Positions 45,706-57,912 of a stretch of DNA of 64,000 nucleotides are shown here, piece after piece (within the stretch, counting starts at the first letter, position 1; each line of letters starts with the position of its first letter). Under the pieces are notes generated by a model. That model worked only from the letters and a program-made list of their open reading frames with translations, did not search any database and was not told where the DNA came from. Both the position numbers and the translations under genes were made by a program. This DNA is from Devosia sp. Root413D1 (lineage in GTDB: Bacteria; Pseudomonadota; Alphaproteobacteria; Rhizobiales; Devosiaceae), in contig NZ_LMEA01000007.1 in assembly GCF_001425235.1 (NCBI RefSeq), forward strand, positions 630,655 through 694,654, written 5' to 3'.

Positions 45706-46611
45706 TTGGCAGCAGAGGTCGAATGGGTCGCCGTTGATTGGGGCACTTCCAATCTGCGCGCATGGGGCATCGACGCCGCCGGCGAGATCGCCTTCGCGCG
45801 CTCGTCGCCGGATGGCATGGGTCGCCTCAGCCGCGAACAATACCCCGATGTGCTGACCTCGCTGCTCAGCGGTGTCGCCGAGGATGTCGAAGACGTGCTG
45901 ATCTGCGGCATGGCCGGTGCCCGCCAGGGCTGGATCGAGGCCCCCTATCTCGACGCGCCGGCCGAGCTTGGTCGCCTCGTTCAAGGCGCGGTGGCGCCCG
46001 ACATGCCCGGTCCGCTCAACCCCCGCATTCTTCCCGGCGTCTGCCTGCGTGATGTCGGCGCCGAGGACGTGATGCGCGGCGAGGAAACCCAGTTGCTGGG
46101 CCTGTCATCGTTGCTCCCGGGCTTCTCCGGTCTGGCGGTGATGCCCGGCACCCACAGCAAATGGGCGCTGCTTTCTGGCACCAGGCTCGAGCGCTTCTCG
46201 AGCGCCATGACCGGCGAGATTTTCGAACTGCTGCGCACCCACTCGGTACTGCGTCACTCGCTGGGTGGCGAACTCGAAGGCGAAGATCGGGAGCGCGGCT
46301 TCGAAGCCGGCCTCGATCAGGGGCTGGAACGTCCCGAACGGCTGACTGCGACGCTGTTCAAGGTTCGCGCCGGCTCGCTCCTCTCAGGACGCAGCGCACC
46401 ATGGTGCGCCGGGTTCCTCTCGGGTCTGCTCATCGGCGCTGAAATCGGCGGCCAGCGCGATTGGATCGGCGAAGCCGAGATCCCCTTGGTCGGCAGCGTC
46501 GGCCTTTGCGGGCTCTACCAGATGGCCTTCGCCCGGCTGGGCGCCAGCACCCGCATTATCGATGCAACCGACGCCACCCTCGCCGGCCTCAAGGCTGCAA
46601 GACAGGCATAG
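45706..46611 (+). CDS. dgoK: 2-dehydro-3-deoxygalactonokinase
   Basis: Phosphorylates 2-keto-3-deoxygalactonate in the De Ley-Doudoroff galactose pathway. The 301-aa length fits. Landmarks: the N-terminal phosphate loop VAVDWGTSNLRAW (residues about 8-20), ICGMAGARQGWIEAPY, MPGTHSKWALL and EIFELLRTHSVL. The start is TTG 45706, directly after a GGGAGAAGG site. It is the first gene of a four-gene plus-strand run with dgoA 3 nt downstream. Confidence 0.92.
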   Translation: MAAEVEWVAVDWGTSNLRAWGIDAAGEIAFARSSPDGMGRLSREQYPDVLTSLLSGVAEDVEDVLICGMAGARQGWIEAPYLDAPAELGRLVQGAVAPDMPGPLNPRILPGVCLRDVGAEDVMRGEETQLLGLSSLLPGFSGLAVMPGTHSKWALLSGTRLERFSSAMTGEIFELLRTHSVLRHSLGGELEGEDRERGFEAGLDQGLERPERLTATLFKVRAGSLLSGRSAPWCAGFLSGLLIGAEIGGQRDWIGEAEIPLVGSVGLCGLYQMAFARLGASTRIIDATDATLAGLKAARQA

Positions 46612-46614
46612 ACC

Positions 46615-47226
46615 ATGACCCACCGACACATCATCGCGATCCTTCGCGGCATCACCCCTCATGAAACCCTCGAAGTCTGCGACGCCCTGGTGCTCGCCGG
46701 CATCACCATGATCGAGGTGCCGCTGAACTCGCCGGAGGCGCTGCGCTCCATCGAGGATGCCGCCAAGGTGTTCGAGGGCCGGGCGCTGATCGGCGCCGGC
46801 ACCGTGCTGAGCCGCGCCGACGTCGATGCCGTTGCTGATGCCGGGGGGCAGTTCGTCGTCTCGCCAGATACCAACCCGGCGGTGATCGGCGCCACCATCG
46901 AGCGTGGCATGACCTCGTATCCGGGCGTCTTCTCGCCCACCGACGCCTTCAACGCCATCCGCTCGGGCGCCACGGGCCTCAAGTTCTTTCCGGCCGAAGT
47001 GCTGGGCCCCAAGGGCATCAAGGCGATGAAGGCCGTACTGCCACCCGACATTCCGCTTTACGCCGTCGGGGGCGCCAATCCCGATAATTTCACCGAGTAC
47101 TTCGCCGCCGGCTGCGCCGGCTTCGGTCTCGGCACCTACATTTTCAAGCCCGGCATGTCCGCCGCGGATGTGGCATTGCGCGCCACCGCGGCCGTCGCTG
47201 CCTATGACCAGGGAAAACCGCGATGA
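46615..47226 (+). CDS. dgoA: 2-dehydro-3-deoxy-6-phosphogalactonate aldolase
   Basis: Splits KDPGal into pyruvate and glyceraldehyde 3-phosphate. The 203-aa class I aldolase has the Schiff-base Lys in GLKFFPAEVLG, the active-site Glu in IEVPLNSPEA, and GAGTVLSRADV. Pairing with dgoK favours the galactonate enzyme over the similar KDPG aldolase Eda. Its stop overlaps the next gene's start (ATGA). Confidence 0.92.
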   Translation: MTHRHIIAILRGITPHETLEVCDALVLAGITMIEVPLNSPEALRSIEDAAKVFEGRALIGAGTVLSRADVDAVADAGGQFVVSPDTNPAVIGATIERGMTSYPGVFSPTDAFNAIRSGATGLKFFPAEVLGPKGIKAMKAVLPPDIPLYAVGGANPDNFTEYFAAGCAGFGLGTYIFKPGMSAADVALRATAAVAAYDQGKPR

Positions 47227-48095
47227 ACACCAAGGCCGAGCTCTTTGTCGATAGCCGCTGCGAGCTGGGCGAAGGCCCGTTCTGGCACCCGCTGCTCGAG
47301 CGCCTGTTCTGGTTCGATATCCTCAACCAGACCATGCTGAGCGCCGGAACCGATGGCCACATCGTCGACCGCATCACCTTCAAGGACACCGTCAGCGCCG
47401 GCGCGGTGATCGACAAGCAGAGCCTTGCAATCGCCCAGTCGGGCGCCCTGCTCCGCTACGACTTCTTGACCGACACGACCTCGGTGATCGCCGAGATCGA
47501 CGGCGATGTTCCGACCAACCGCACCAATGACAGCCGCGTCGACCGCACCGGTGGTTTCTGGATCGGCACCATGGGCCGCAAAGCCGAAGCGGGAGTCGGC
47601 GGCGTCTACCAGTACCGGGCCGGGCAGACCACCAAGGTGATCGAGAACATCCGCATCCCCAACTCGATCTGCTTTTCGCCCGACGGCCGCACCGCCTACT
47701 TCACGGACGCCGGCAAGATGATCGTCAAATGCGCCACCGACCCGGAGACCGGCCTGCCGGTCGGGCCGTGGGAAGACTTCTTCACCATGGACGGCCCTGG
47801 CGGCGCCGATGGCTCGGTGGTCGACTCCGAGGGCTGTCTGTGGAATGCCCGCTGGGGCGGCGGCAAGGTCATCCGCATCTCGCCCGACGGCAAGCTCGAC
47901 AAGGTGGTCGAGGTGCCCGGCGTCAGCCAGGTGAGCTGCCCGGCCTTTGGCGGCAACGACCTCAAGACCCTCTACATCACCACGGCGCGCGAACACATGA
48001 CGCCCGCAGAGATCGAACGCGAGCCGCATGCGGGCAGCGTCTTCGCCGTGGCGCTCGACGTGCCCGGTATCGCCGAACCCTTCCTCAAGCTCTGA
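47223..48095 (+). CDS. SMP-30/gluconolactonase-family lactonase
   Basis: A 290-aa six-bladed beta-propeller. The metal-binding residues characteristic of the family are visible: Glu in CELGEGPFWHP, Asn/Asp in TNRTNDSRVDRTGGFWIGTMG, and Asp in GADGSVVDSEG, with IPNSICFSPDGRTAYFTD. In this setting it probably opens galactono- or arabinono-lactone so that the acid can be dehydrated to the DgoK substrate. The GH42 gene follows after 7 nt. Confidence 0.9.
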   Translation: MNTKAELFVDSRCELGEGPFWHPLLERLFWFDILNQTMLSAGTDGHIVDRITFKDTVSAGAVIDKQSLAIAQSGALLRYDFLTDTTSVIAEIDGDVPTNRTNDSRVDRTGGFWIGTMGRKAEAGVGGVYQYRAGQTTKVIENIRIPNSICFSPDGRTAYFTDAGKMIVKCATDPETGLPVGPWEDFFTMDGPGGADGSVVDSEGCLWNARWGGGKVIRISPDGKLDKVVEVPGVSQVSCPAFGGNDLKTLYITTAREHMTPAEIEREPHAGSVFAVALDVPGIAEPFLKL

Positions 48096-48102
48096 GTTTC
48101 AC

Positions 48103-50061
48103 GTGTCTTTTCCCGCTGTCGGCGTCTGCTACTACCCCGAACACTGGCCCGTCGAATGGTGGGAGGATGACGCGCGCCGCATGGCGGAAATCGGCATCCA
48201 GTATGTCCGCATCGGCGAGTTCGCCTGGTCGCGGCTCGAGCCCAGGCCGAACGAGATGGACTTCGGCTGGCTGGTGGCTGCCATGGATGTGCTCGGCAAG
48301 CATGGCCTGAAGGTCATCGTCGGCACGCCCACGGCCACGCCGCCGCGCTGGCTGCTCGACAAGATGCCCGACATGCTGGCGGTCGACCGTGATGGCCGGC
48401 CGCGCGGCTTTGGTTCGCGGCGACACTACGACTTCTCGCATCTGGGCTATCGGCGTGAGTGCGCCCGCATTACCCGGCTGCTGATCGACCAGGTCGGCCA
48501 GCACCAGGCGCTCGCCGGCTGGCAGACCGACAACGAGTATGGCTGCCACGACACCGTGCACTCCTACTCCAAAGCCGCCGCGCTTGGTTTCCGGCTCTGG
48601 CTGAAAGACAAGTACAAGTCCATCGATGCGCTGAACGCCGCCTGGGGCAACGTGTTCTGGTCGATGGAGTACAACAACTTCGAGCAAATCGACCCGCCGA
48701 ACCTGACGGTGACCGAGGCCGCGCCGGCAGCCTGTCTCGATTTCCGCCGCTACTCCTCCGCGCAGGTCGCTGCGTTCAACAAGACGCAGTACGACCTGAT
48801 GAAAGCCGCACGTCCCGATCTGCCGGTGATCCACAACTTCATGGGCCGCTTCACCGAGTTCGATCACTACGAAGTGGCCGAGACGCTCGATGTGGCGAGC
48901 TGGGACTCCTACCCGATCGGCCATCTCGCGGTTTCCAATGAATCCGACGAGGTGAAAGCCGCGTATTTCCGCCAGGGCGAGCCGGACGCGCAGGGCCTGC
49001 AGCACGACATCTACCGTGCCGTCGGCCATGGCCGCTGGTGGATCATGGAGCAGCAACCCGGTCCGGTGAACTGGGCCGAGTACAACCCCGATCCCCTGCC
49101 CGGCATGGCTCGCCTGTGGGCCTGGGAAGCCTTCGCGCACGGCGCTGAGGTGGTGTCGTACTTCCGCTGGCGGCAGGCGCCATTCGCGCAGGAGCAGATG
49201 CATGCCGGCCTCTTGCGTCCCGATAGCCAGCCGGCCCCGGCCTACCACGAGGCCAAGCAAGTCGCAGAGGAACTCAAGCGGCTCGGCATCGATGGGGTGG
49301 CCAACAAGGGTCGCGTCGCCGTCGTCTACGATTACCAGAGCGAATGGGCATGGCGGATCCAGCCGCAGGCCAAGGGGTTCTCGCACCACCAGCATGTCCG
49401 CAACGTCTATGTGCCGCTGCGCAAGCGTGGCGTCGACGTCGATATCCTGCCGCCTTCGACCACCGATTTCTCTGGTTATGACCTGGTGGTGATCCCGGCG
49501 CTGTTCGCCTGGAACGACCAGCTCCGCACCGCCATCGAGAATTTTGACGGCCACCTGCTGATCGGCCCGCGCTCCGGCTCGAAGACCGAGAACTTCTCTA
49601 TCCCCACCGGCCTTGGTCCGGACCTGCCGCAGAACCTCCTCGACGCAAAGGTGGCGCGCGTCGACAGCACCGATCCGCGCCGGACTGTTTCGGTCAAGGG
49701 TGGCGGCGCCGTCGGCCATTGGCGGGAGCGGCTCGACACCCGGGCTGAGATCGTCATCGAGGACGAAGAGGATTTCCCGGTGCTGGTGGCACAGGGAAAG
49801 CTCAATTACCTGGCAGCCAGCGGTGATCGCGCCCTGATGCAGCGGATCGTCGATCACCTGCTCACCGAAGCGGATGTTCCGACGCTCAACCTCCCCGCCG
49901 GCGTGCGCTGCCGCACCAGAGGTAAATGGCGCGTTTACTTTAACTACGGCGACACTGTGGCAAACCTGACTGCGGCGCCCGACGAGAAGGGCTATGTGCT
50001 GGGCGGCGCCCAGATCGAAGCGGCCGGGGTCACGGTAGCGTTGCTCGCCACGGCCGGCTGA
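48103..50061 (+). CDS. Beta-galactosidase, glycoside hydrolase family 42
   Basis: A 652-aa cytosolic enzyme (no signal peptide) that releases galactose from beta-galactosides. It starts at GTG 48103, giving MSFPAVGVCYYPEHWP; the ribosome binding site is weak. GH42 catalytic residues: acid/base Glu in WQTDNEYGCHDT and nucleophile Glu in IMEQQPGPVNW. A trimerisation-type domain (about residues 400-590) and a short C-terminal domain follow. Galactose from this enzyme could feed the lactonase, kinase and aldolase upstream, but galactose dehydrogenase and galactonate dehydratase are not in the window. It overlaps comEC (convergent) by 32 nt. Confidence 0.94.
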   Translation: MSFPAVGVCYYPEHWPVEWWEDDARRMAEIGIQYVRIGEFAWSRLEPRPNEMDFGWLVAAMDVLGKHGLKVIVGTPTATPPRWLLDKMPDMLAVDRDGRPRGFGSRRHYDFSHLGYRRECARITRLLIDQVGQHQALAGWQTDNEYGCHDTVHSYSKAAALGFRLWLKDKYKSIDALNAAWGNVFWSMEYNNFEQIDPPNLTVTEAAPAACLDFRRYSSAQVAAFNKTQYDLMKAARPDLPVIHNFMGRFTEFDHYEVAETLDVASWDSYPIGHLAVSNESDEVKAAYFRQGEPDAQGLQHDIYRAVGHGRWWIMEQQPGPVNWAEYNPDPLPGMARLWAWEAFAHGAEVVSYFRWRQAPFAQEQMHAGLLRPDSQPAPAYHEAKQVAEELKRLGIDGVANKGRVAVVYDYQSEWAWRIQPQAKGFSHHQHVRNVYVPLRKRGVDVDILPPSTTDFSGYDLVVIPALFAWNDQLRTAIENFDGHLLIGPRSGSKTENFSIPTGLGPDLPQNLLDAKVARVDSTDPRRTVSVKGGGAVGHWRERLDTRAEIVIEDEEDFPVLVAQGKLNYLAASGDRALMQRIVDHLLTEADVPTLNLPAGVRCRTRGKWRVYFNYGDTVANLTAAPDEKGYVLGGAQIEAAGVTVALLATAG

Positions 50062-52165
50062 GTTGCGGAATAGCGGGGCGGATTTCGAAACCGCCCCGCG
50101 CTTCATCCCAGCGCAGCCACTGCACCCCGCCGCGGGCCAGCGCAGCTGCGTCGATCACCGTATCGGCCGCGCAGTTGGCTGGGACGGCCCGGCGGGCGAT
50201 CAGCAGATCGGCCATGCCGCAATCCTCGTAGAAGCCGGCCGGGTCCCGCACGATCGTCACGGTGAAGCCCCGGCTGCTGGCGCCAAAGCAGCCGATACTG
50301 TCGCAGCTGAGCAGCGCGCCGGGTTCAATGACCTCGCCATAGGTCTCGCGCCACACTCCGACGGCAAAGCTGTCGGCTTTACCCGCCACAAGCTGCAGGC
50401 CCGCGTCGCCCCGCAAAGCCACCGCCTGCGTGGTGTCGGCGATAAGGACATCAGGCGGACGATCAACGGCGAACAGCAGAACAGCCGGCACCAGCAGCAC
50501 GGGCGCGATCAGCCGGTGCCAGGTCGAGAGGAACGTGAACCAGGCAAGCGTTGCGAGCCCCATCAGCAGGGCAACGGGCGCCAGCAATGGACTGGCATCG
50601 AGGCCCGAACTCCAGCTGGCCACCAGCCCGCCAAGATCGAGCATCCGGTCGATCGACCACCCCATCACGGCAAGGAAAGGAGCCTCCCAACCGAACGGCA
50701 TGGCAAGCGTTGCCAACACCGCGAAGGGCATCATCACGAAGCCGACCAGCGGCAGCGTGAACAGGTTGCCCAGCACGCCGAGCGGCGAGGTCTGCTGGAA
50801 GTGGTAGACGGAGAACAGCAGCGTCGCAGCCCCGGCGATCAGGCTGGTCAGCACGATGCCCCACAGATATCCGCCGGTGCGCGCCAGTAGGGATTTCTCT
50901 CGTCCCTCCGGCGGCCGCATCAGCTCCCACGCGCCGATCAGTGCCACGACTGCCGCGAACGACAGCTGGAAGCTCGGCCGGAACACGCTGGCGGGATCAG
51001 TGGCGATGACGATCAGCGCCGCGATGGCGACATTGCGCATAGTGAGCGCGCGCCGACCGAACACGATAGCGCCGAGCACCAGCACCAGCATGATCGTCGA
51101 GCGCAGCGCCGCAACATTGCCACCCGAAATGGCGAAATAGGCGAGCGCTGCGACCACGGCGCCCGCCGCAGCAACGCGCTTGACCGAAACGAACCGGTGG
51201 ATGCCGCTCACCAGCGCCAGGCCGCCTCGCAGCGTCACCAGCACCAGTCCCGCGACGATCGTCAGGTGCAGCCCGGAAACCGACAGCACATGCGCCAGCC
51301 CGGCCGCGGCCATGGTCTCGCGCGCCTCGTCGGGCACCGCGCTCTGGTCGCCGGTGATCAGGGCGCGCGCGATGCCGGCGGTCGGCTGCCTGAGGTCGAC
51401 GTCGATGCGCGCGGCGATGCCGCGGCGGATGCCGTCGATCACCCGTTCCGGCGCCGAGTTGCTGCCGGTCGATACCCGCTCGACCGGTCCGGTGGCGTTG
51501 CCATAGGCGCCGACCCCATCGAAGAAGGCGTGGAACTGGCTATCGAAGCCATTCGGAACCACCGGACCGGGCACCGCGTAGAACCGCACCGGCGCGCGAA
51601 TGATGTCGCCCGGAGCCAGCGATGGTCCATCGGCAATGACGATCCGGGCACGCCGCATCGGCACGGTCCGCGACGTTCCCTGCGGGGTGATCGCCGAGAC
51701 GATGACCCGTGTCCCGCTCTCGAGCTCCGACACAATCTCGTCGACGCGCATCTCATAGGTGCCGTAGGCCGGCCGGGCCAGCATTGTCGTGCCGAACAAG
51801 GCCGCGTGGATGGAGAGCAGCGAGATGCCAACCCAGAACGCACCGGCGAGGGTCAGGGCGCGAAAGACAACCGTGTGGCCGCGAGAGAAAAGCAGCCCGA
51901 TGGCGATCGCAGAAGCGATGAGCCCAAGTACCCAGGGCTCGGGCTCAGTCGGCGCCACCAGCGAAACCATGAGGCCGGCGATGATGGCATAAGGCCAGAG
52001 CAGAAACAGCCGTCGGTGTTCGAGGGCCGTTGCAACGCTGGTGCGGAAGCCTTGCCAGAGTGTCACACGAGGCCGCAGCCTGGCCGGCAGCGGCGACGGC
52101 AACGCCGGTTCGGCCCGCGCCGGAACCAGCCGCTCAGCCACCGCCTTTCCGACAGTCACGGTCAT
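50030..52165 (-). CDS. comEC: ComEC/Rec2-family DNA-uptake channel protein
   Basis: A 711-aa polytopic membrane protein with about 10 helices. The N-terminal OB-like segment is followed by the competence domain, marked by [35 protein letters not shown] (given in two parts: [11 protein letters not shown] and [16 protein letters not shown]). The C-terminal 150 residues are too short and lack the HxHxDH motif for a full metallo-beta-lactamase domain, as in many alphaproteobacteria. It may import single-stranded DNA; natural competence is not implied by this gene alone. Confidence 0.93.
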   Translation of the reverse strand: MTVTVGKAVAERLVPARAEPALPSPLPARLRPRVTLWQGFRTSVATALEHRRLFLLWPYAIIAGLMVSLVAPTEPEPWVLGLIASAIAIGLLFSRGHTVVFRALTLAGAFWVGISLLSIHAALFGTTMLARPAYGTYEMRVDEIVSELESGTRVIVSAITPQGTSRTVPMRRARIVIADGPSLAPGDIIRAPVRFYAVPGPVVPNGFDSQFHAFFDGVGAYGNATGPVERVSTGSNSAPERVIDGIRRGIAARIDVDLRQPTAGIARALITGDQSAVPDEARETMAAAGLAHVLSVSGLHLTIVAGLVLVTLRGGLALVSGIHRFVSVKRVAAAGAVVAALAYFAISGGNVAALRSTIMLVLVLGAIVFGRRALTMRNVAIAALIVIATDPASVFRPSFQLSFAAVVALIGAWELMRPPEGREKSLLARTGGYLWGIVLTSLIAGAATLLFSVYHFQQTSPLGVLGNLFTLPLVGFVMMPFAVLATLAMPFGWEAPFLAVMGWSIDRMLDLGGLVASWSSGLDASPLLAPVALLMGLATLAWFTFLSTWHRLIAPVLLVPAVLLFAVDRPPDVLIADTTQAVALRGDAGLQLVAGKADSFAVGVWRETYGEVIEPGALLSCDSIGCFGASSRGFTVTIVRDPAGFYEDCGMADLLIARRAVPANCAADTVIDAAALARGGVQWLRWDEARGGFEIRPAIPQLSRPWRATLP

Positions 52166-52305
52166 TCGCCGAGCCCCCGCTCCGCCCGATCGCGGCAGTA
52201 ATGCTAACCGGGTGGTGCCGCCATGCCAACTGCCGCGCTTGCGCTTCGGCCCCGGGGTGCTTACACACCGCCAAACGCCAATTCTCCGGGATGTTTCACC
52301 GACCC

Positions 52306-53721
52306 ATGGCTACCCCAGTCGTCACCCGCTTTGCTCCCTCGCCCACCGGCTATCTCCATATCGGCGGGGCCCGCACTGCCCTGTTCAACTGGGCCTTTGC
52401 GCGCCACACCGGCGGCAAGATGCTGCTGCGCATCGAGGATACCGATCGCGAACGTTCGACCGAGGGCGCCGTCAAGGCGATCTTCGAGGGGCTGAGATGG
52501 CTGGGGCTGGATTGGGATGGCGAGCCATTCATGCAGTTCTCCCGGGCCGCCCGGCACGCCGAGATCGCCAACGAACTGCTGGCGCGTGGCCAGGCCTACT
52601 ATTGCTACTGCTCGCCCGAGGAGTTGGCCGAGATGCGCGAGACCGCGCGGGCCAACGGCCTGCCGCCGCGCTACAACGGCTACTGGCGCGATCGCGATCC
52701 GGCGGAAGCCCCGGCTGGCGTTGCGCCTGTCATCCGCATCAAGGCGCCGCAGTCCGGCGAGATCCGCGTGCAGGATCATGTGCAGGGCGAGGTGGTGTTC
52801 AAGGCCGAGAACCTTGACGATTTCATCATCCTGCGCTCCGACGGCACTCCGACCTACATGCTGGCCGTCGTGGTCGACGACCACGACATGGGCGTCACCC
52901 ACATCATCCGCGGCGACGATCACCTGACCAATGCCGCCCGCCAGATCGTCATCTACAACGGCATGGGCTGGTCGGTGCCGGAGATGTCGCACATCCCGCT
53001 GATCCACGGCCCGGATGGCGCGAAGCTCTCCAAGCGCCACGGCGCGCTCGGCGTCGAAGCCTACCGGCAGCTGGGCTATCTGCCTGAGGCACTGCGCAAC
53101 TATCTCGCCCGCCTCGGCTGGAGCCACGGTGACGAAGAGCTGTTTTCGACCGCGCAGATGGTCGAGTGGTTCACCCTCGAGGCCCTCAACAAGGGCGCCG
53201 CGCGCTTCGACTTCGTCAAGCTCGAGAACATCAACGGCCATTACATCCGCCAGGCGACGCCCGAGCGGCTCTATGAGGTGATGCTGGAAACGGCGACCGA
53301 GCTGAACCGGGTGTTCGACATGGATGGCCTTGCGGCCAACAGTGAGACGGTGCTCGCCGCCCTGCCCGAGCTGCAGCCACGCGCCAAGACGGTGCTCGAG
53401 CTGATTGACCTGGCGCAGTTCATTTACGCCGTCCGCCCGCTCACCATCGATGCCTCGGCGGCCGACCAGCTGACCCCCGACGCCCGAGCCAATGTCGGGG
53501 CCTTTGCCGATATCCTGAAGGGGCTCAACGACTGGTCGGTCGAAGCCATCGACGCGGCCGCCCGCGCCTTTGCCGAAGCCCGTGGGCTGAAGCTCGGCAA
53601 GGTGGCGCAGCCGCTGCGCGCCGCGCTCACCGGACGCACGGTTTCGCCAGGCATTTTCGAGGTCATGGTACTGATCGGGCGCGACGAAACGCTGGCCCGG
53701 CTCGGTGATCAGGCCGGCTGA
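52306..53721 (+). CDS. gltX: Glutamyl-tRNA synthetase
   Basis: Charges tRNA-Glu (and in many alphaproteobacteria tRNA-Gln) with glutamate. The 471-aa length is normal. The HIGH-like motif is in [16 protein letters not shown] (residues about 10-25), and the KMSKS-like motif is [14 protein letters not shown] 52306 gives [18 protein letters not shown] 52291 five codons upstream is an alternative. No clear ribosome binding site precedes either. It is divergent from comEC and followed by gltA after 157 nt. Confidence 0.97.
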   Translation: MATPVVTRFAPSPTGYLHIGGARTALFNWAFARHTGGKMLLRIEDTDRERSTEGAVKAIFEGLRWLGLDWDGEPFMQFSRAARHAEIANELLARGQAYYCYCSPEELAEMRETARANGLPPRYNGYWRDRDPAEAPAGVAPVIRIKAPQSGEIRVQDHVQGEVVFKAENLDDFIILRSDGTPTYMLAVVVDDHDMGVTHIIRGDDHLTNAARQIVIYNGMGWSVPEMSHIPLIHGPDGAKLSKRHGALGVEAYRQLGYLPEALRNYLARLGWSHGDEELFSTAQMVEWFTLEALNKGAARFDFVKLENINGHYIRQATPERLYEVMLETATELNRVFDMDGLAANSETVLAALPELQPRAKTVLELIDLAQFIYAVRPLTIDASAADQLTPDARANVGAFADILKGLNDWSVEAIDAAARAFAEARGLKLGKVAQPLRAALTGRTVSPGIFEVMVLIGRDETLARLGDQAG

Positions 53722-53878
53722 TGCATATTGGGAAAAGTGATTAGGTCAGCGGTGTTCACCCACCTGTTGCAGTGCTGGGGTATATGAGCTACGCCAGCCG
53801 AACCTGCCTCTAAACGACCATACGGCCTGCCCGCTCCCACCTTCCGCGGGCCATTGAAGGCCATCAAGGAGTGCGAAG

Positions 53879-55146
<1,268 letters not shown>

Positions 55147-55171
<25 letters not shown>

Positions 55172-56292
55172 TTGGCACAAGCCAACACCCGCTCGGCGGG
55201 ATCGACAAGGGGCGCCTCGGGCGCCCCTTTCTGCATCAGGGCGCGAAGCTCATGGAAGGCGGCGACCTGCGCCGCGATCGCGTCTGGATCGTCCAGCAGC
55301 GCGCCGAGCGGCGCCAGTGAGCGCCCTGCCCTGGGATCAACGAACTGCAGTTCCGGCACTACCTCGCGCCCGAGGACGATGTTAGGCAGCGCGATCTGTA
55401 CCGGGCGGCCAATCTTCGCGGCGCGCTTGGCCTGCTGCGGATCGGCAACATAGGTGACGACCATGGGCACGCCCGACATGGCGAGCTCGAAAGTGATGGT
55501 GCCGCTGACCGCAAAGGCGGCATAGGCGACTGCAAAGGCGGCGCCACGGCCTTCGCCGGCAACCACCTCGACCGGTACCGGCCACGTCGCGACTTCGGCC
55601 CTGAGGCGGCCGGTCAGCGACGACAGGGTCGGCATGATGAAGCCGCTAACCCGCGGGTGCGCCTGCAGCAATGTCGCCGCTTCGCGCATCAGCGGCAGGT
55701 GCCGGCGCAGCTCACCCTCGCGGCTTCCGGGCAAGAGCAGCAGCGGACCACGCTCCGGTTGTGCCGGCCGTATCGGGAAGCGTGCGAGCGCAGGATGACC
55801 AACATAGCTGGTGGGCGGCCCGCCCAGTTCCGCCATCACCTTGGGTTCGAACGGCAGCACCGCCAGCACCTCGTCGAACAGCGGCTTGAGCTCGGCGGCG
55901 CGTTCCGGTCGCCAGGCCCAGACGCTGGGGGCGACATAGAGCAGCATCGGCACACGCACCCCGGCGCGGCGCACACGTTTCGCAACCGCCTGCACGAACA
56001 CCTGCGAGTCGATGAGGACGACCACATCCGGACGCTGTTTGATGATGGCACTGGCCGTCTGCCGCACCCGCCACAGCAGCAGCGGCAATCGACGCAGCAC
56101 GTCGCTCCAGCCCATAACGGAGAGGTTCTCCATGGGAAAGAGGCTCACCAGCCCCTCGGCCTCGAGCTCCGTTCCGCCAATGCCGTTGAGAGAGAGCTCT
56201 GTCCGCCGGCGAAGCCGTTGGACCAGGTCCGCGCCAATGCGATCGCCCGAGGCTTCTCCGGCGAGGACAAACAGGCGCAGCGGCTCAGCCAT
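55147..56292 (-). CDS. lpxB: Lipid-A-disaccharide synthase
   Basis: Joins 2,3-diacylglucosamine-1-phosphate to UDP-2,3-diacylglucosamine, making the lipid A disaccharide at the inner membrane. From ATG 56292 the protein is 382 aa, starting [17 protein letters not shown] with the GEASGD motif. Other family segments: [36 protein letters not shown]. The longer frame to 56388 would overlap lpxI substantially and lacks family similarity. Its start overlaps the lpxI end by 8 nt. Confidence 0.96.
55207..55230 (+). terminator. gltA terminator inside the lpxB coding end
   Basis: Arms AAGGGGCGC (55207-55215) and GCGCCCCTT (55221-55229) with loop CTCGG, followed by T. It sits 36 nt past the gltA stop, within the last codons of lpxB on the opposite strand. 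Confidence 0.7.
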
Positions 56293-57106
56293 CGATGCTG
56301 AGGCCGATGACCGCGATGCCGTGCCGCTCGGCCGCTGCGACAAGGCTTGGCCGGTCGAGCACCAGTGCCCTGCCCGCTTCGACGGCAATTACCTCGATCC
56401 CGGCTGTGGCCGCATTGGCGATGGTGTCGGGGCCGATCGCCGGCAGATCGACATAGAGCGGCTGCTGCGGCTTGGCAGCCTTGGCGAGGACGAGCGGCCC
56501 GGTGCCATTGCCAATCCGGCCGGCGGCGCGGTGCGCTGCCACCCGCACCAGCAGCTCGTCAGTCCCGCCGACGTCCTCCGCGGCGACGACGCGCCGGCCC
56601 GCGACCACCACGGCTTGTCCAAGGTCGAGCCGGCCGACCTCCCGTGCTGCGGCCAGACCCTGACGCGCCGCGGCCAGCTCGGCGTCCGTTGGCAACCGAC
56701 CGGCGATCTGGCCTGCGTCCGCCAGAATATCAGCCGCCACCTCATGCACGCCGATCACCTTGGCGCCGGAGAACTTCTCGATGGACGCCGTGACCGACGA
56801 CAGAGCGGCGTCACCCTGAGCCGCACCAGGCGCGCCGCCGGCGAAGCCGGCCAACGCTTCGCGATCGCGGTCCGAAATCATCAGCGCGCCGGCGAGCACC
56901 ACGTGAGTCGCCTTGAAGGCGACGATCGCCGCGATGGCGGCGGCCGGGTTGGTCAGGCTGCCAGCCGCGAGCGGCACCCCCGGGCGTTCCGGCTGCGGTG
57001 CAAAGCCGACCACCTGCACGACATCGCCGGCCGCCAGCGCGGCCTCGACGACGTGGGAGACAAGGGCTCCCGATCCGGCAAGGACGGAGAGCCGGCGAGG
57101 CATCAT
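56285..57106 (-). CDS. lpxI: UDP-2,3-diacylglucosamine pyrophosphatase LpxI
   Basis: Hydrolyses UDP-2,3-diacylglucosamine to the 1-phosphate form, the step done by LpxH in E. coli; LpxI (formerly DUF1009) replaces it in alphaproteobacteria. The 273-aa protein begins [20 protein letters not shown] and has the family segments SDRDREALAGF and KPWWS-like QAVVVAGRRVVAAEDVGGTDELL. It overlaps lpxA and lpxB at both ends. Confidence 0.94.
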   Translation of the reverse strand: MMPRRLSVLAGSGALVSHVVEAALAAGDVVQVVGFAPQPERPGVPLAAGSLTNPAAAIAAIVAFKATHVVLAGALMISDRDREALAGFAGGAPGAAQGDAALSSVTASIEKFSGAKVIGVHEVAADILADAGQIAGRLPTDAELAAARQGLAAAREVGRLDLGQAVVVAGRRVVAAEDVGGTDELLVRVAAHRAAGRIGNGTGPLVLAKAAKPQQPLYVDLPAIGPDTIANAATAGIEVIAVEAGRALVLDRPSLVAAAERHGIAVIGLSIDG

Positions 57107-57912
57107 TCCTCGCCCGGCACGTTGATCGGCAGGTTGCCCGGCAGCGTCAGCGGGCGCTCGGCCGCGGCGACGAACTTCACCACGTCCTGCACCAGCTCTT
57201 CGTCGGGGAACATGGCGGACGCATCGTCGACCCGCTCGCGCAGCGTACCTTCGCTGGAAAAGATCATCCGATAGGCCGTGCGCAGCCGATGGATCGCCTC
57301 GCGGTCGAAACCACGACGTTTCAGGCCGACGATATTGACGCCGGACAGTGCCGCCGGATTGCCCAGCACGGTGCCGTAGGGGATCACGTCCTTTTCGACC
57401 TTGGTCATGCCGCCGATGAAGGCATGCGCGCCGATATGGACGAACTGTGCCGAGCCCGAGTGACCGCTCATGATGACGTAATCGTCGATCACGCAGTGAC
57501 CGGCGATGCCGGTGTTGTTGGACAGCACGATGTGATCACCGAGGATGCAGTCGTGCCCGATATGCACGCCGATCATCAGCAGGCAGTGGTTGCCGATAAC
57601 CGTCTTCATCCCGCCGCCGGCCGTACCCGGGTTGATGGTGACGTGCTCGCGGATGACGCAGTCGGTGCCGATCGACAGCGTCGATGGTTCGCCCGCATAC
57701 TTGAGATCCTGGGGGCGGTGTCCGACCGACGCGAACGGAAACACCACCGTGCGGGCGCCCACACTGGTGCGGCCGGTGACCACGGCATGCGAGATCAGCT
57801 CGACGCCGTCCTCCAGCGTCACGTCGCTACCGACCACACAGAACGGCCCCACCTTGACGCCGGTGCCGATCCTGGCACCTGGCTCAACGATCGCAGAAGG
57901 GTGGATGGTCAT
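57103..57912 (-). CDS. lpxA: UDP-N-acetylglucosamine acyltransferase
   Basis: Adds the first 3-hydroxyacyl chain to UDP-GlcNAc in lipid A synthesis. From ATG 57912 it has 269 aa, with left-handed beta-helix hexapeptide repeats from [16 protein letters not shown] onward. The catalytic His is in [14 protein letters not shown]-terminal helical bundle follows. The start overlaps the fabZ stop (ATGA) and the stop overlaps lpxI. Confidence 0.97.
   Translation of the reverse strand: MTIHPSAIVEPGARIGTGVKVGPFCVVGSDVTLEDGVELISHAVVTGRTSVGARTVVFPFASVGHRPQDLKYAGEPSTLSIGTDCVIREHVTINPGTAGGGMKTVIGNHCLLMIGVHIGHDCILGDHIVLSNNTGIAGHCVIDDYVIMSGHSGSAQFVHIGAHAFIGGMTKVEKDVIPYGTVLGNPAALSGVNIVGLKRRGFDREAIHRLRTAYRMIFSSEGTLRERVDDASAMFPDEELVQDVVKFVAAAERPLTLPGNLPINVPGEE

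Noticed and set aside
48085-50106. 673-aa open frame antisense to the GH42 gene
   Set aside because: The GH42 protein has both catalytic Glu residues and full length; the opposite frame has no family features.
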